From Terriglobia bacterium (GTDB lineage Bacteria > Acidobacteriota > Terriglobia > Bryobacterales > Bryobacteraceae): a stretch of DNA of 64,000 nt. Shown piece after piece: positions 16,399 through 24,712 of this stretch. Where the stretch lies: positions 24,028 to 88,027 of the forward strand of contig JAIQEX010000008.1 of assembly GCA_020073615.1 (NCBI GenBank), in the 5' to 3' direction. The notes under the pieces were generated by a model. That model had not been told where the DNA came from. It saw only the letters and a program-made list of their open reading frames with translations, and ran no database searches. Both the position numbers and the translations under genes were made by a program. Numbering within the stretch: position 1 is the first letter of the stretch; each line of letters begins with the position of its first letter.

Positions 16399-18114
16399 AT
16401 GGAGTCGTGGAGGTTTCGCGCTCGGGTACTCACCGGAAAGCGGAGGGCCGGCGTTGCGGCCGTTCTGGCGAGCGCCTTTGTGTCCGTCCTTTCCGCTCAG
16501 CCGGGCCCCCTGCCGGCTACCCGCCTGTTCAGCGCCTCGGGCGCTGCCTGGGGCGGCATCGTGGCCTTCGATTCGGACCAGACCAGCTACTTCAACCTCA
16601 CCGCCAACTCGTGGTTCTGCAACGCCGTCCTCTCGGGGCCCAACTATAAGGACACCTATCCTTCGGTGTCCAACAACGGGGTGGTGGCGTTCCAATCCGG
16701 GCGCGGCGCGGACGGATTCCGCATCTTCGTCATGAACCTGGACGGCAGCGGGCTGCGGCAGATCACCTTCGGCACGGGATTGCAGGACCCTTTGAGCCAG
16801 CAGGACCTGTATCCGGCCATCGCGCGCGACGGCACGAAGGTGGCGTTTCTCAGGCGAACCACGCCCGACATTCCCGGTAAGGACATATACGTGATCGGGG
16901 CCGATGGCACCGGCCTGCGCCGAATCACCACCTATCAGCCCGACCCCGGCGGAAAATCCTATAGCGGGATCGAAAGCGTAGCCTGGAACCAGGACGGGAC
17001 GAAGCTGGCCTTCCGCGGGCTGCGCACCGGCAACGGATCCCTGCGGCAGGTTCTCGGCGTCATCAATCCGGACGGCACCGGCGAACAGCACCTGCTGGAT
17101 TGGGGCACCACCGGCTACACGTCGTACCTTCTCGACTGGTCGGCCGACGGAAGGAAGATCCTGTTCGCCCCTGTCCAGGATCTCAACCTGTACCACATCC
17201 TGGACTATCCATCGGGCACGCAGACGGGCATCGCCGCGAGCGCGCTGGGGCAGGCCTGCGCGAATCCGGGCTGCGTCCGTCTGTCTCCGGATGGTGCCTG
17301 GCTGGTGTATCAGCAGACCTTTGCCACGGGCTCGTCGCCCACCTTCATCCGGACTGATGGAACCGGGCTGGCGGTATTGCAGAACCTGAGCTTCGGGATT
17401 GGGGAGCCGCTGTTCTGGGCCCCGCATCCGGCGGTGGCCGATCCCGCCGGATTGGAACTTTCGCCCAACCCGCTGTACGTCTGGACCGGTCACAGCGAGA
17501 CCGCCATCGCGCATCTGCGCGACGCTGCCGGAAACGTGCTGGCGCAAGCCGTGGCCGGCTGGCAGATTCCCCAGGTCAACGGCTATGCGCCGCGCGTGAG
17601 TTCCACCGGCGAGGTCTTTGCGGGCACGCAACTGGGAGACTGGGAATTGGATGGCATCAATGGCGGCATGGGCGGCACCTCCATGACCGGCAGCCTTACC
17701 ATCAAGGTGCGGAATGCGCCCGTCCTGGCCATCGAAGGCAGCCACCAGGGAGATTTCCGGACGGGCTCGAGCGCGGTCTACACCCTCAAGATCTCGCACG
17801 CGGGCGACTCCTTCACCGCGCCCACCGCGGGGATGGTCGCCGTAACCGACACTCTCCCGCGCGGTCTCAACGCCACGGCCATCGGCGGCGCGGGATGGAG
17901 CTGTGCGCTCCCCACGCTGACCTGCACGCGCTCCGATGCCCTGAGCCCGGGCGCAAGCTATCCTCCCATCTCCGTGACGGTGGCCGTGAAGTGGATGGGA
18001 CGATTGTGGATCACCAACCAGGTGAACGTATCGGGAGGCGGAGCAGCGGCGGCCGGCGCGGGTGACGTAACCACCATCTCCGGGCCGCCCCACATTGTGA
18101 GGAGATCGCGCTGA
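16399..18114 (+). CDS. Secreted TolB-like beta-propeller protein with DUF11-type domain
   Basis: The 571-residue protein has a signal peptide (about residues 1-34, ending VLSAQ). Several WD40/PD40-like TolB blades follow, visible as repeated segments such as YPSVSNNGVVAFQS, YPAIARDGTKVAFLR, SVAWNQDGTKLAFRG and VRLSPDGAWLVYQQ. The C-terminal ~120 residues form a DUF11-like beta-sandwich (VTDTLPRGLNATAI). It is probably a cell-surface or periplasmic binding protein; the ligand is unknown. The start at 16399 is supported by GGGGAGG eight bases upstream and by the promoter at 16330-16358, which overlaps any earlier start. A cytochrome c gene follows 49 bases later. Confidence 0.85.
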   Translation: MESWRFRARVLTGKRRAGVAAVLASAFVSVLSAQPGPLPATRLFSASGAAWGGIVAFDSDQTSYFNLTANSWFCNAVLSGPNYKDTYPSVSNNGVVAFQSGRGADGFRIFVMNLDGSGLRQITFGTGLQDPLSQQDLYPAIARDGTKVAFLRRTTPDIPGKDIYVIGADGTGLRRITTYQPDPGGKSYSGIESVAWNQDGTKLAFRGLRTGNGSLRQVLGVINPDGTGEQHLLDWGTTGYTSYLLDWSADGRKILFAPVQDLNLYHILDYPSGTQTGIAASALGQACANPGCVRLSPDGAWLVYQQTFATGSSPTFIRTDGTGLAVLQNLSFGIGEPLFWAPHPAVADPAGLELSPNPLYVWTGHSETAIAHLRDAAGNVLAQAVAGWQIPQVNGYAPRVSSTGEVFAGTQLGDWELDGINGGMGGTSMTGSLTIKVRNAPVLAIEGSHQGDFRTGSSAVYTLKISHAGDSFTAPTAGMVAVTDTLPRGLNATAIGGAGWSCALPTLTCTRSDALSPGASYPPISVTVAVKWMGRLWITNQVNVSGGGAAAAGAGDVTTISGPPHIVRRSR

Positions 18115-18163
18115 GGATGCTTCCCGGCGCGGTGGTCATTCGGCAGACGCAAGGAGGTCGAGT

Positions 18164-18610
18164 ATGTTGCGTCGTTCGAAGTTACTGGTGCTCGCGGCCC
18201 TGCTGGGATCGTCGTGGGCGTGCAATACGCGGTATTCGGCTTCGGCCTTCCACCTGCCCGCCGATGGCGATGTGGAACGAGGGAAAGCGGCCTTCCTGGC
18301 GCTGGGATGCAACTCCTGCCACCAGGTAAGCGGCACGGACCTGCCGCAGCCGGCGGTTCAGCCGCCGGTGCCGGTCGTCCTCGGGGGCGACGTCAATGAA
18401 AGATACAGCGACGCGTTTCTGGTGACGGAAGTGATCGATCCATCCCGCAGGCTGGCGCCGTATCCGCGCGAGCAGATCGCCGTGGACGGCCGGTCGCGCA
18501 TGCCGCACTACGCGGACCGGATGTCGGTGCGCCAGTTGACCGATATCGTCGCTTTCCTCCAGGCGCAGTACCGGGTCCGTCCGCGCCTGCCGCAATACGT
18601 CTACTACTGA
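18164..18610 (+). CDS. Small secreted mono-haem cytochrome c
   Basis: The 148-residue protein has an N-terminal hydrophobic segment (RRSKLLVLAALLGSSWAC), either a cleaved signal or a lipoprotein-type signal ending at Cys20. One CXXCH motif (CNSCH, residues 49-53) binds haem, and the Met of RSRMPHY near residue 112 is a plausible axial ligand. The size and fold cues match class I cytochromes used as periplasmic electron carriers. AAGGAGG lies six bases before the ATG, a strong ribosome-binding site. It lies 14 bases upstream of the exported methyltransferase gene and is probably co-transcribed with it; the partner oxidoreductase is not in view. Confidence 0.85.
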   Translation: MLRRSKLLVLAALLGSSWACNTRYSASAFHLPADGDVERGKAAFLALGCNSCHQVSGTDLPQPAVQPPVPVVLGGDVNERYSDAFLVTEVIDPSRRLAPYPREQIAVDGRSRMPHYADRMSVRQLTDIVAFLQAQYRVRPRLPQYVYY

Positions 18611-18624
18611 GCGGCGGAGGGCGC

Positions 18625-19320
18625 ATGCGAGCGGCCGTATCCTGGGCGATGCCGTTGCTGCTGATCGCGGAAGGCCTGGCTGCCGGCGACCCCTTCGCCC
18701 GGGAGCGCGGACAGATGGTCGAGTTGATTGCCAGCCGCGGCGTGCGCGATCGCGAGGTCCTGCGGGTGATGGGCGCCACGCCGCGGCACCTGTTCGTGCC
18801 CGCCGCCATACGGGCCCTGGCGTATATCGATCGTCCCTTGCCCATTGGCTGGGACGCCACCATTTCCCAGCCCTATATCGTGGCGCTCATGACCGAACTG
18901 CTGCGGCCGGAGAAGAAATGCCGCGTGCTGGAAATCGGCACGGGGTCGGGCTACCAGGCGGCGGTGCTGGCGCAGTTGTCGGAGAAAGTCTACAGCATGG
19001 AGATTGTGCCGGAACTGGCGGCTTCGGCGCGCGAGACTCTGGGCCGGCTGGGATACGCCAACGTAACGGTGCGCCAGGGCGACGGCTATAAAGGATGGCC
19101 GGAAGAAGCGCCGTTCGACCGCATCATCCTCACCGCCGCGCCACCGGAGGTCCCGCGCACGCTCATCGATCAGTTGTCGCGCGGCGGACGCCTGGTGGCG
19201 CCCGAGGGATCGGGGTTCGAGCAGGAGCTGGTCCTCATCGAAAAGCGCGCCGACGGGAGCTTGCGGCGGAGTTCCAAGGCCGCCGTGACCTTCGTCCCCA
19301 TGAGGCCCGGCGGAAAGTAG
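18625..19320 (+). CDS. pcm: Protein-L-isoaspartate O-methyltransferase, apparently exported
   Basis: The 231-residue protein is a full-length isoaspartyl methyltransferase: it has TPRHLFVP, the substrate-loop segment WDATISQPYIVALM, SAM motif I VLEIGTGSGYQAAVL, and later VRQGDGYKGWPE and FDRIILTAAPPEVP. The family repairs isoaspartyl damage in aged proteins using SAM. An extra N-terminal hydrophobic stretch (MRAAVSWAMPLLLIAEGLAAG) looks like a signal peptide, which would put it in the periplasm with no obvious SAM supply; a later cytoplasmic start is not obvious. GGAGG precedes the ATG. The stop codon TAG begins a sequence matching the palindromic repeat found at two other gene ends. Confidence 0.87.
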   Translation: MRAAVSWAMPLLLIAEGLAAGDPFARERGQMVELIASRGVRDREVLRVMGATPRHLFVPAAIRALAYIDRPLPIGWDATISQPYIVALMTELLRPEKKCRVLEIGTGSGYQAAVLAQLSEKVYSMEIVPELAASARETLGRLGYANVTVRQGDGYKGWPEEAPFDRIILTAAPPEVPRTLIDQLSRGGRLVAPEGSGFEQELVLIEKRADGSLRRSSKAAVTFVPMRPGGK

Positions 19321-19330
19321 GCCTCCCGCG
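19318..19330 (+). repeat. Dispersed palindromic repeat, degenerate copy C
   Basis: TAGGCCTCCCG, including the pcm stop codon, is identical to the first half of the repeat at 41170-41192. The second arm is degraded (CGCCGCCCG). It has the same position and orientation relative to its gene as the other copies. Confidence 0.45.
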
Positions 19331-19383
19331 CCGCCCGTAGCACTTCAGAGGCTCTACCGTGCGGGGGCGGGAAGCGGTCCGTG

Positions 19384-19962
19384 CTATTGCGCTATGGGAA
19401 GGGCCGTGGCCACGGGCGGCGCCTCGGTTGGCGGGGCCTGGAAGGCCAGGACGAACTGCTGCATGAGGCGCTCGGTCAAACTCATGCCGCACGATTTCGC
19501 CTCCGTGAGCGCCTTCCGGTTGTCCCAGTGGTCGTGCATGATGCGGTAGCAGGCGATGGCGGTGCCGGTGCGGTCGGCGCCGCGGCGGCAATGCACGAAG
19601 ACCGGGCCGGCGGCAGAGTCATGCAGGAGGGCCAGCAGGCGGGACATCTGATCGGCCGTCGGGGCGTTATACCCGCTCCAGGGCATGGCTATGTAGCGCA
19701 TGCCCGCGGCTTCGACCTTCCGCTGCTCGGAGGCCGAGCGGCTGCGCAGATCGATTACCGTCTTTACGCCCAACCGCGCCAGATTGCGGAATCCTTCGGC
19801 GCTGGGCTGCGCTCCGCGGTAGACCTGATCGTTGACCTTGTGAAAATTGGGTACGCCGGAAAGTTCGGAGCCGGCCGCGGTCAAAACCGATGCCAGGCTT
19901 AGGGTGAAAAGGATAGCGACGGCAGTTCGCCGCCCTACCGGGGAAATCCTGAGGGACGTCAT
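19384..19962 (-). CDS. Secreted dual-specificity/tyrosine phosphatase-like protein
   Basis: The 192-residue protein has a signal peptide (about residues 1-30, with an RR pair before VAILFTLSLASVL) and then a cysteine phosphatase domain. The signature HCRRGADRTG is a perfect H-C-X5-R loop, and an Asp-Leu-Arg strand (VIDLRSR) and general-acid region precede it. The FHKVNDQVYRGAQPS start is typical of the DSP/PTP-like 'tyrosine phosphatase family' found near polysaccharide or inositol-phosphate metabolism. The substrate may be a phosphoprotein or an inositol phosphate; the latter is of interest because inositol-phosphate synthase is 900 bases away, but this is only an association. It converges on pcm. 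Confidence 0.82.
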   Translation of the reverse strand: MTSLRISPVGRRTAVAILFTLSLASVLTAAGSELSGVPNFHKVNDQVYRGAQPSAEGFRNLARLGVKTVIDLRSRSASEQRKVEAAGMRYIAMPWSGYNAPTADQMSRLLALLHDSAAGPVFVHCRRGADRTGTAIACYRIMHDHWDNRKALTEAKSCGMSLTERLMQQFVLAFQAPPTEAPPVATALPIAQ

Positions 19963-20033
19963 CGCCTAAAAGAAAGACGGCTGAGCCGGCCATCGGGTTT
20001 CCCTGATGCGAAGCCACCCTTTAGTACGACTTC

Positions 20034-20819
20034 TCACAGTTTGAAGAGTTCGCGAAGGCGTCTGGTCTGGACGCGGCTGACGGGGATTTCGGTGTGCTTG
20101 CGGTCGTCCATGCGGAGCTGGTAGCTGGATTTGAACCACGGCACCACTTCCTTGATGCGATTGATATTCACCAGGTACGAGCGGTGCACGCGCCAGAACA
20201 AGTCGCGGTCGAGGTTGGCTTGCAGGTCCTCGATGGTGCGGTAGTTGGAATGGCCCTCGAGGGCGGTGGTCACCAGGGTGATCAGGCCGTTGTCGATGGT
20301 GGCGTAGATGACGTCCGCGGCATCGACCACAAAGATCCGGTTATTCGCCTGTACCAGCAGCTTGTTGCGCGGCGGCGGCCCGGCGGGACTGGGGCCTCTG
20401 GCAGCGGACTGCCCGTCCGGCGTCTTCTTGTCCTGGACCGCGCGCCGAGCCCGTTCAATGGTCTCCGCCAGCCGGCCTTTTTCGACCGGCTTCAGGAGGT
20501 AGTCCATGGCCTCCAGGCGAAAGGCCTCCACTGCGTACTGGTCGTAGGCGGTGACGAAAATGAAGTGGGGCAGCTCGATTTCCTGCTCGCGCAGGCGGCG
20601 CACCACGCCGACCCCGTCCAGGCCGGGCATGTCGACATCCAGAAACACCAGATCGGGCTCCAGTTTCCGGATCAGGTCCACGGCCTGCAATCCGTTGGAA
20701 CCGGTGGCCACTACCTCCACTTCCGGGAAATCTTTGAGCAGGTAGGAGAGCTCGTCGCAGGCGAGTTGTTCGTCATCGACTACGACGGTGGTGAGTGTGG
20801 CCGTGGCACGGTCCCGCAT
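20034..20819 (-). CDS. LytTR-family response regulator (orphan)
   Basis: The 261-residue protein has a receiver domain at about residues 10-125, with the acidic pair VVDDEQ, the phospho-acceptor Asp in DLVFLDVDMPG, the conserved Thr/Ala in FVTAYDQYAVEAF and the Lys in YLLKPVEK. A proline-rich linker leads to a LytTR DNA-binding domain at about residues 155-260 (GHSNYRTIEDLQANL, FWRVHRSYLVNINRI). It is the AlgR/LytR type. No histidine kinase is in the window, so the partner is elsewhere. The start is set at the ATG at 20819, where the receiver domain begins; the frame extends further but overlaps the inositol-phosphate synthase start. Divergently transcribed from that gene with 42 bases between. 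Confidence 0.87.
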   Translation of the reverse strand: MRDRATATLTTVVVDDEQLACDELSYLLKDFPEVEVVATGSNGLQAVDLIRKLEPDLVFLDVDMPGLDGVGVVRRLREQEIELPHFIFVTAYDQYAVEAFRLEAMDYLLKPVEKGRLAETIERARRAVQDKKTPDGQSAARGPSPAGPPPRNKLLVQANNRIFVVDAADVIYATIDNGLITLVTTALEGHSNYRTIEDLQANLDRDLFWRVHRSYLVNINRIKEVVPWFKSSYQLRMDDRKHTEIPVSRVQTRRLRELFKL

Positions 20820-20861
20820 CGAGTTGGTATTATAACAGTTTCGATCAAAAGGAGATCGCAT

Positions 20862-22181
20862 TTGCCCACTCAAGACAGCGTCCAAATTGCGCCCGCCGAA
20901 GGCAAGCTGGGGGTCCTCATCCCCGGCATGGGCGCGGTGACGACGACGTTCATCGCCGGACTGGAAGCGATCCGGCGCGGCATCGGGAAACCGATCGGCT
21001 CGCTGACCCAACTGGGAACCATCCGCCTGGGGAAGCGCACGGAGGGACGCAGTCCCGCCATCCGCAATTTTGTGCCGCTGGCCAAGCCGGAGGACCTGGT
21101 AGTGGCCGGCTGGGACATCTTTGAAGACAACGCGTACCAGGCGGCGGTCAAGGCCGGCGTGCTGGAAATGCCCCTGCTCGAACAGTTAAAGGAGCCGCTC
21201 GCGGCCATTCGGCCGATGAAAGCTGTCTTCGACCAGGATTACGTCAAGCGCCTCCACGGGCCCAACGTGAAGACGGAGGGCTCCAAGCGGGACTACGCCG
21301 AGATGGTGATGGACGACATCCGCCAGTTCCAAAAGCGCACCGGGGTTGCGCGCATGGTCATGATCTGGTGCGGTTCGACGGAGGTATTCCACGAGCCGGC
21401 CGCGGTGCACGCCACGCTCGCGGACTTCGAATGCGGCCTGCAGAAGAACGACCCCGAGATCTCGCCCAGCCAGATCTACGCCTACGCCGCGCTGAAAGCG
21501 GGCGTGCCGTACGCCAACGGGGCTCCGCACCTGACCACCGACATGCCCGCCCTGCTGGAACTGGCGCGCAACATGAACCTGCCGGTCTGCGGCAAGGACT
21601 ACAAGAGTGGGCAGACGTTCATGAAGACGCTGATCGCGCCCGGGCTGAAGTCGCGGCTGCTGGGCGTGAGCGGGTGGTTCTCGACCAACATTCTGGGCAA
21701 CCGGGACGGCGAGGTGCTGGACGACCCGGGCTCCTTCCGGTCGAAGGAAGTGAGCAAGTCCTCGGCGCTGGAGTACATCCTGCAGGGCGAGCTGTACCCG
21801 GACCTGTATAAGGACGTGTACCACAAGGTGCGCATCGAATACTATCCGCCGCGGGGCGACGCCAAGGAAGGCTGGGACAACATCGACATTTTCGGGTGGC
21901 TGGGCTACCCGATGCAGATCAAGATCAACTTTTTGTGCCGCGATTCCATCCTGGCGGCGCCGCTGGTGCTGGATCTGGTTTTGTTCCTGGACCTGGCGCA
22001 GCGCGCGGGCATGCGCGGCGTGCAGGAGTGGCTGTCGTTCTACTTCAAAGCGCCCATGCACGCGCCCGAGGTTTATCCCGAGCACGACGTCTTCATTCAG
22101 CTCATGAAGCTCAAGAACACGCTGCGCTGGATGCGGGGCGAGGACCTGATCACCCACCTGGGCCTGGAATATTACGACTAA
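20862..22181 (+). CDS. ino1: Inositol-3-phosphate synthase
   Basis: The 439-residue protein is a myo-inositol-phosphate synthase. The Rossmann segment GVLIPGMGAVTTTFIAGLEA lies at the N-terminus, and GKDYKSGQTFMKT (with the catalytic Lys) and GWFSTNILGNRDG are hallmark motifs. The enzyme makes inositol 3-phosphate from glucose 6-phosphate through an NAD-dependent oxidation-reduction cycle, giving a precursor for inositol lipids or solutes. The start is a TTG at 20862: AAAAGGAG lies seven bases upstream, and the frame further up is antisense to the response regulator. A TATAAC hexamer at 20831-20836 is a likely -10. An epimerase gene follows 90 bases downstream. Confidence 0.88.
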   Translation: MPTQDSVQIAPAEGKLGVLIPGMGAVTTTFIAGLEAIRRGIGKPIGSLTQLGTIRLGKRTEGRSPAIRNFVPLAKPEDLVVAGWDIFEDNAYQAAVKAGVLEMPLLEQLKEPLAAIRPMKAVFDQDYVKRLHGPNVKTEGSKRDYAEMVMDDIRQFQKRTGVARMVMIWCGSTEVFHEPAAVHATLADFECGLQKNDPEISPSQIYAYAALKAGVPYANGAPHLTTDMPALLELARNMNLPVCGKDYKSGQTFMKTLIAPGLKSRLLGVSGWFSTNILGNRDGEVLDDPGSFRSKEVSKSSALEYILQGELYPDLYKDVYHKVRIEYYPPRGDAKEGWDNIDIFGWLGYPMQIKINFLCRDSILAAPLVLDLVLFLDLAQRAGMRGVQEWLSFYFKAPMHAPEVYPEHDVFIQLMKLKNTLRWMRGEDLITHLGLEYYD

Positions 22182-22271
22182 ACGCTGTATCTTTTAGAGA
22201 CGCGCCAGAAGGCGGGGCAGCGCAGCGAGATGTTTCGCCGCGCCAATGCGTCTTATCGTTCTTAGGAGCCT

Positions 22272-23270
22272 ATGCGAGTACTGGTCATCGGAGGAACTCT
22301 GTTCATCGGCCGCGCGCTGGTGGAGGAGTTGGTGAAGGAAGGCCACGAAGTGGCGGTACTGCACCGCAAGCCGAAGCACGACCTGGGGCGGCGGGTGGAG
22401 AACATCATGGCCGACCGCGGCGATGCCCACGGTCTGCGCGAAGCCCTGGCGGGGCGGCGTTTCGAGGTGGTGTTCGACAACGTCTACGACTGGGAGCATG
22501 GCACCACGGCCGAGCAGGTGGAGTCCACCGTGCGCGCCGTGGGCGGCCGTCTCCACCGGTACATCTTCATGTCCAGCGTGGCCGCCTACGGGGACGGATT
22601 GAACCACAAGGAGAGCGACCCGCTGGCGCCGGGATACCACGCCGAGCCCTACGTGCGGAACAAGGCCGCCACCGAGCGCCAGCTTTTCCGCATGCACGTG
22701 CAGAACGCGTTGCCGCTGGTAACGTTCCGGCCGCCGTTCGTCTATGGGCCGGGCAATCCGTTCTATCGCGAACAGTTTTTCTGGGACCGCCTGCGCGCCG
22801 GCCGCCCGGTGATCATCCCCGGCGACGGCCACCGGCTGATGCAGTTCGTATATGTAAACGACCTGGTGCAGGCTATGCTGCGGGCCATGGCAGAGCCCCG
22901 GGCTGTGGGCGAGGCCTTCAATATCGGCGACCCCAAGCCGCTGACGCAGGTGGAATTCGTGGAGAAGCTGGCGCGAGCCGCCAACGTGGAGCCGGTGCTG
23001 GCGCGAGTGCCGCGCGACGCCATCGTGCAGGCCGGCGGCAACGCCATGGAGGAGCCCTTCTACTTCGGCGAGTACTATGACGTGCCGCCCATCACCGAGT
23101 ACATAGGGAAGGTGACGCGGCTGTTGAAGATCAAGCTGACGCCGCTCGAGGTGGGGTTGAAGGAGACCTGGCGCTGGTACACGCGCAACCACAAGCCGCG
23201 CACCGCGGGCTTCGAGTTCGACGACAAGCTGCTGGCCTTGGCCAAGGCGGGCTCGCCCACCAGCGTGTAG
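22272..23270 (+). CDS. NAD-dependent epimerase/dehydratase (extended SDR)
   Basis: The 332-residue protein begins with the dinucleotide-binding loop VLVIGGTLFIGRAL, followed by the family's FDNVYDW and FMSSVAAYG segments and a catalytic YVRNK (Tyr-x-x-x-Lys). The extended C-terminal half carries FRPPFVYGPGNPF and VNDLVQAMLRAM, as in sugar nucleotide epimerases and dehydratases. The substrate cannot be named. It follows inositol-phosphate synthase on the same strand after 90 bases and could be in the same operon; sugar or inositol modification is possible. GGAG lies about five bases upstream of the ATG at 22272. Confidence 0.82.
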   Translation: MRVLVIGGTLFIGRALVEELVKEGHEVAVLHRKPKHDLGRRVENIMADRGDAHGLREALAGRRFEVVFDNVYDWEHGTTAEQVESTVRAVGGRLHRYIFMSSVAAYGDGLNHKESDPLAPGYHAEPYVRNKAATERQLFRMHVQNALPLVTFRPPFVYGPGNPFYREQFFWDRLRAGRPVIIPGDGHRLMQFVYVNDLVQAMLRAMAEPRAVGEAFNIGDPKPLTQVEFVEKLARAANVEPVLARVPRDAIVQAGGNAMEEPFYFGEYYDVPPITEYIGKVTRLLKIKLTPLEVGLKETWRWYTRNHKPRTAGFEFDDKLLALAKAGSPTSV

Positions 23271-23355
23271 GGGGGGAGGTACAAGATATACTGAAATAGC
23301 TGGTCCTAGAGAATGCGCTTGCTTTCCACATGGCCAGTGAGACGGAGGCAAGCTA

Positions 23356-23562
23356 ATGTGTGTTGAAGAGAGGGTGCGCTTACTGCTCGAAGCTCCGCCT
23401 AATAGCTGGATCGCTCTTTCCGGCGACGAATCCAGGTGCGTGGCACATGGGGCCACCTACGCCGAAGCCGTCGCGAACGCAGAACAGGAGGGAGAAAGCG
23501 ACCCGGTGCTAATCAAAAAACCTGAAACCTGGCATCCGATGGTGTTGCTGCCTTGCGCATAG
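23356..23562 (+). CDS. Small DUF5678-like protein
   Basis: The 68-residue protein reads as a single compact domain: WIALSGDESRCVAHGATYAEAV, then an alpha-helical stretch and DPVLIKKPETW. The pattern (Trp-Ile-Ala-Leu-Ser, a helix with A-E-A, then D-P-V-L) resembles DUF5678, a short domain that I associate with neighbouring retropepsin-like proteases. The function is unknown. Here it overlaps by ten bases the start of exactly such a protease reading frame, which is decayed. A purine-rich GGAGGCAAGC stretch precedes the ATG. Base composition is slightly lower in GC than flanking genes, in line with a mobile or lineage-specific pair. Confidence 0.6.
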   Translation: MCVEERVRLLLEAPPNSWIALSGDESRCVAHGATYAEAVANAEQEGESDPVLIKKPETWHPMVLLPCA

Positions 23563-23994
23563 CCTACAAGGTTTTCCCGGTCGTACAACCGTCCGCCGAA
23601 ATGCCCGATGATACCTTTACCTGGATGCACTTCTTAACCGTCAGCCTCATCATTGGCCACGCCCCGACGAAGAAATTCGAGGCCGTTGTGGATTCCGGTT
23701 CATGTACCTGTCTTTGTTCATGCTGATATCGGAAAAGCCCATGGACTGAAACTGAAAGAGGGCCTAAGAGGTTCTCTCGGTGGGGTTCTTGGCGGAGCTA
23801 GGGGCGAGGTCTAGTACCACGAGGTCAAGCTCTGTATTGGCGCACATATGATCCCCATCAACGCCGGGTTCTGCGAAGCCCTGTCTGTTGCTGCCCTGCT
23901 GGGAAGGCATGGATTCTTCGAGCACTTCACAGTGCTCTTCGACCCCGCCAGCACGCCGCCAGGATTCGAGATCGACCGCCTCCACCGGGTCTAG
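23553..23994 (+). pseudogene. Retropepsin-like aspartic protease, decayed
   Basis: From a TTG at 23553 the frame reads a normal N-terminus and reaches the catalytic motif VVDSGS (Asp-Ser-Gly). Near 23714-23718 one extra base shifts the frame: the original frame stops at once, while the shifted frame continues HADIGKAHGLKLKEG. That second frame has an in-frame TAG at 23812-23814, where the family would have a Tyr before YHEVKL, and then reads on through AALLGRHGFFEHFTV to a proper stop at 23992-23994. The two lesions leave no intact protease. Retropepsins are dimeric aspartic proteases; the paired DUF5678-like gene upstream is still open. The lesions are read directly from the sequence; the family call is from motif memory. 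Confidence 0.75.
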
Positions 23995-24092
23995 CCGCGT
24001 TTCTTCTTTCTCAATACTTGCTTTACCGGTCCAGCCGTGACATTGACATCATTGCGGAGGACGGCCTTGCCGGTCCGCAGGTCGCCGCGGCA

Positions 24093-24596
24093 TTATCGGG
24101 TCTCCTGAGCGGCGGACAGTCGCAGTTCCATTGCCAGCGCGCCTTCCAGTTCCAGCAGGCGCTTTTTCAGCGGGAGGCCGCCGCCGTAGCCGACCAGGCT
24201 GCCGCCGGCGCCGATCACGCGGTGGCACGGGACCACGATGGGGATAGGGTTGGCTCCGTTGGCCGCTCCCACCGCGCGCACGGCTTTGGGCGACCCGATG
24301 GCGGCGGCGATTTGCGAGTAGCTGCGCGTTTCGCCATAGGGGATGGTCACCAGTTGGCGCCATACACGCTTCTGGAAATCCGTGCCCTGGAGGTCGAGCA
24401 GCAGGCGGAATTCGCGCAGTTCACCGGCGAAATAGGCCCGCAACTGGCGCACCGCTTCCCGCAGTACGGGATTGCCGTCGTTTCGGACACCGCCCGGCGC
24501 GGACGCATCCCATGTGATGGCGCGCAGGCCCGACGGGCTGGCAACCAGCAGCAGATTCAACCCGTCTACCACGGTAGCCTCGGCGAATTCGAGCAC
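24093..24596 (-). CDS. ogt: Methylated-DNA--protein-cysteine methyltransferase
   Basis: The 167-residue protein carries the active site IPIVVPCHRVIGAGG, where the Cys accepts the alkyl group, and the helix-turn-helix region RVWRQLVTIPYGETRSYSQIA with the conserved Arg finger region AVRAVGAANGANP. It is a suicide enzyme that repairs O6-alkylguanine in DNA. The length and lack of an AdaA domain fit Ogt. It is transcribed divergently from ispH; the gap between holds the ispH promoter. Confidence 0.92.
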   Translation of the reverse strand: MLEFAEATVVDGLNLLLVASPSGLRAITWDASAPGGVRNDGNPVLREAVRQLRAYFAGELREFRLLLDLQGTDFQKRVWRQLVTIPYGETRSYSQIAAAIGSPKAVRAVGAANGANPIPIVVPCHRVIGAGGSLVGYGGGLPLKKRLLELEGALAMELRLSAAQETR

Positions 24597-24689
24597 TATG
24601 ACAGTGTGTCATAATACGGTGCTGTCCGGATGCGCAGCACAGATTCTAGCACCGCTGTTTTTTCGATGCGGCCGAAAGGAATCACCTGA

Positions 24690-24695
24690 TATAAT
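24690..24695 (+). promoter_or_regulatory. -10 box of the hopanoid operon
   Basis: A perfect TATAAT lies 17 bases before the ispH ATG at 24713, predicting a leader of about 11 bases. It includes the first base of an upstream in-frame TTG (24695), so that TTG cannot be in the mRNA if this promoter is used. No clear -35 box. Confidence 0.5.
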
Positions 24696-24712
24696 TGAAA
24701 ACATTCGCCTCT

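Noticed and set aside
19321..19383. Possible bidirectional terminator between pcm and the phosphatase gene
   Set aside because: Only imperfect pairing and no T-tract on either strand.
24695..24712. TTG start for ispH
   Set aside because: It overlaps a perfect TATAAT box and has no ribosome-binding site at a suitable distance.
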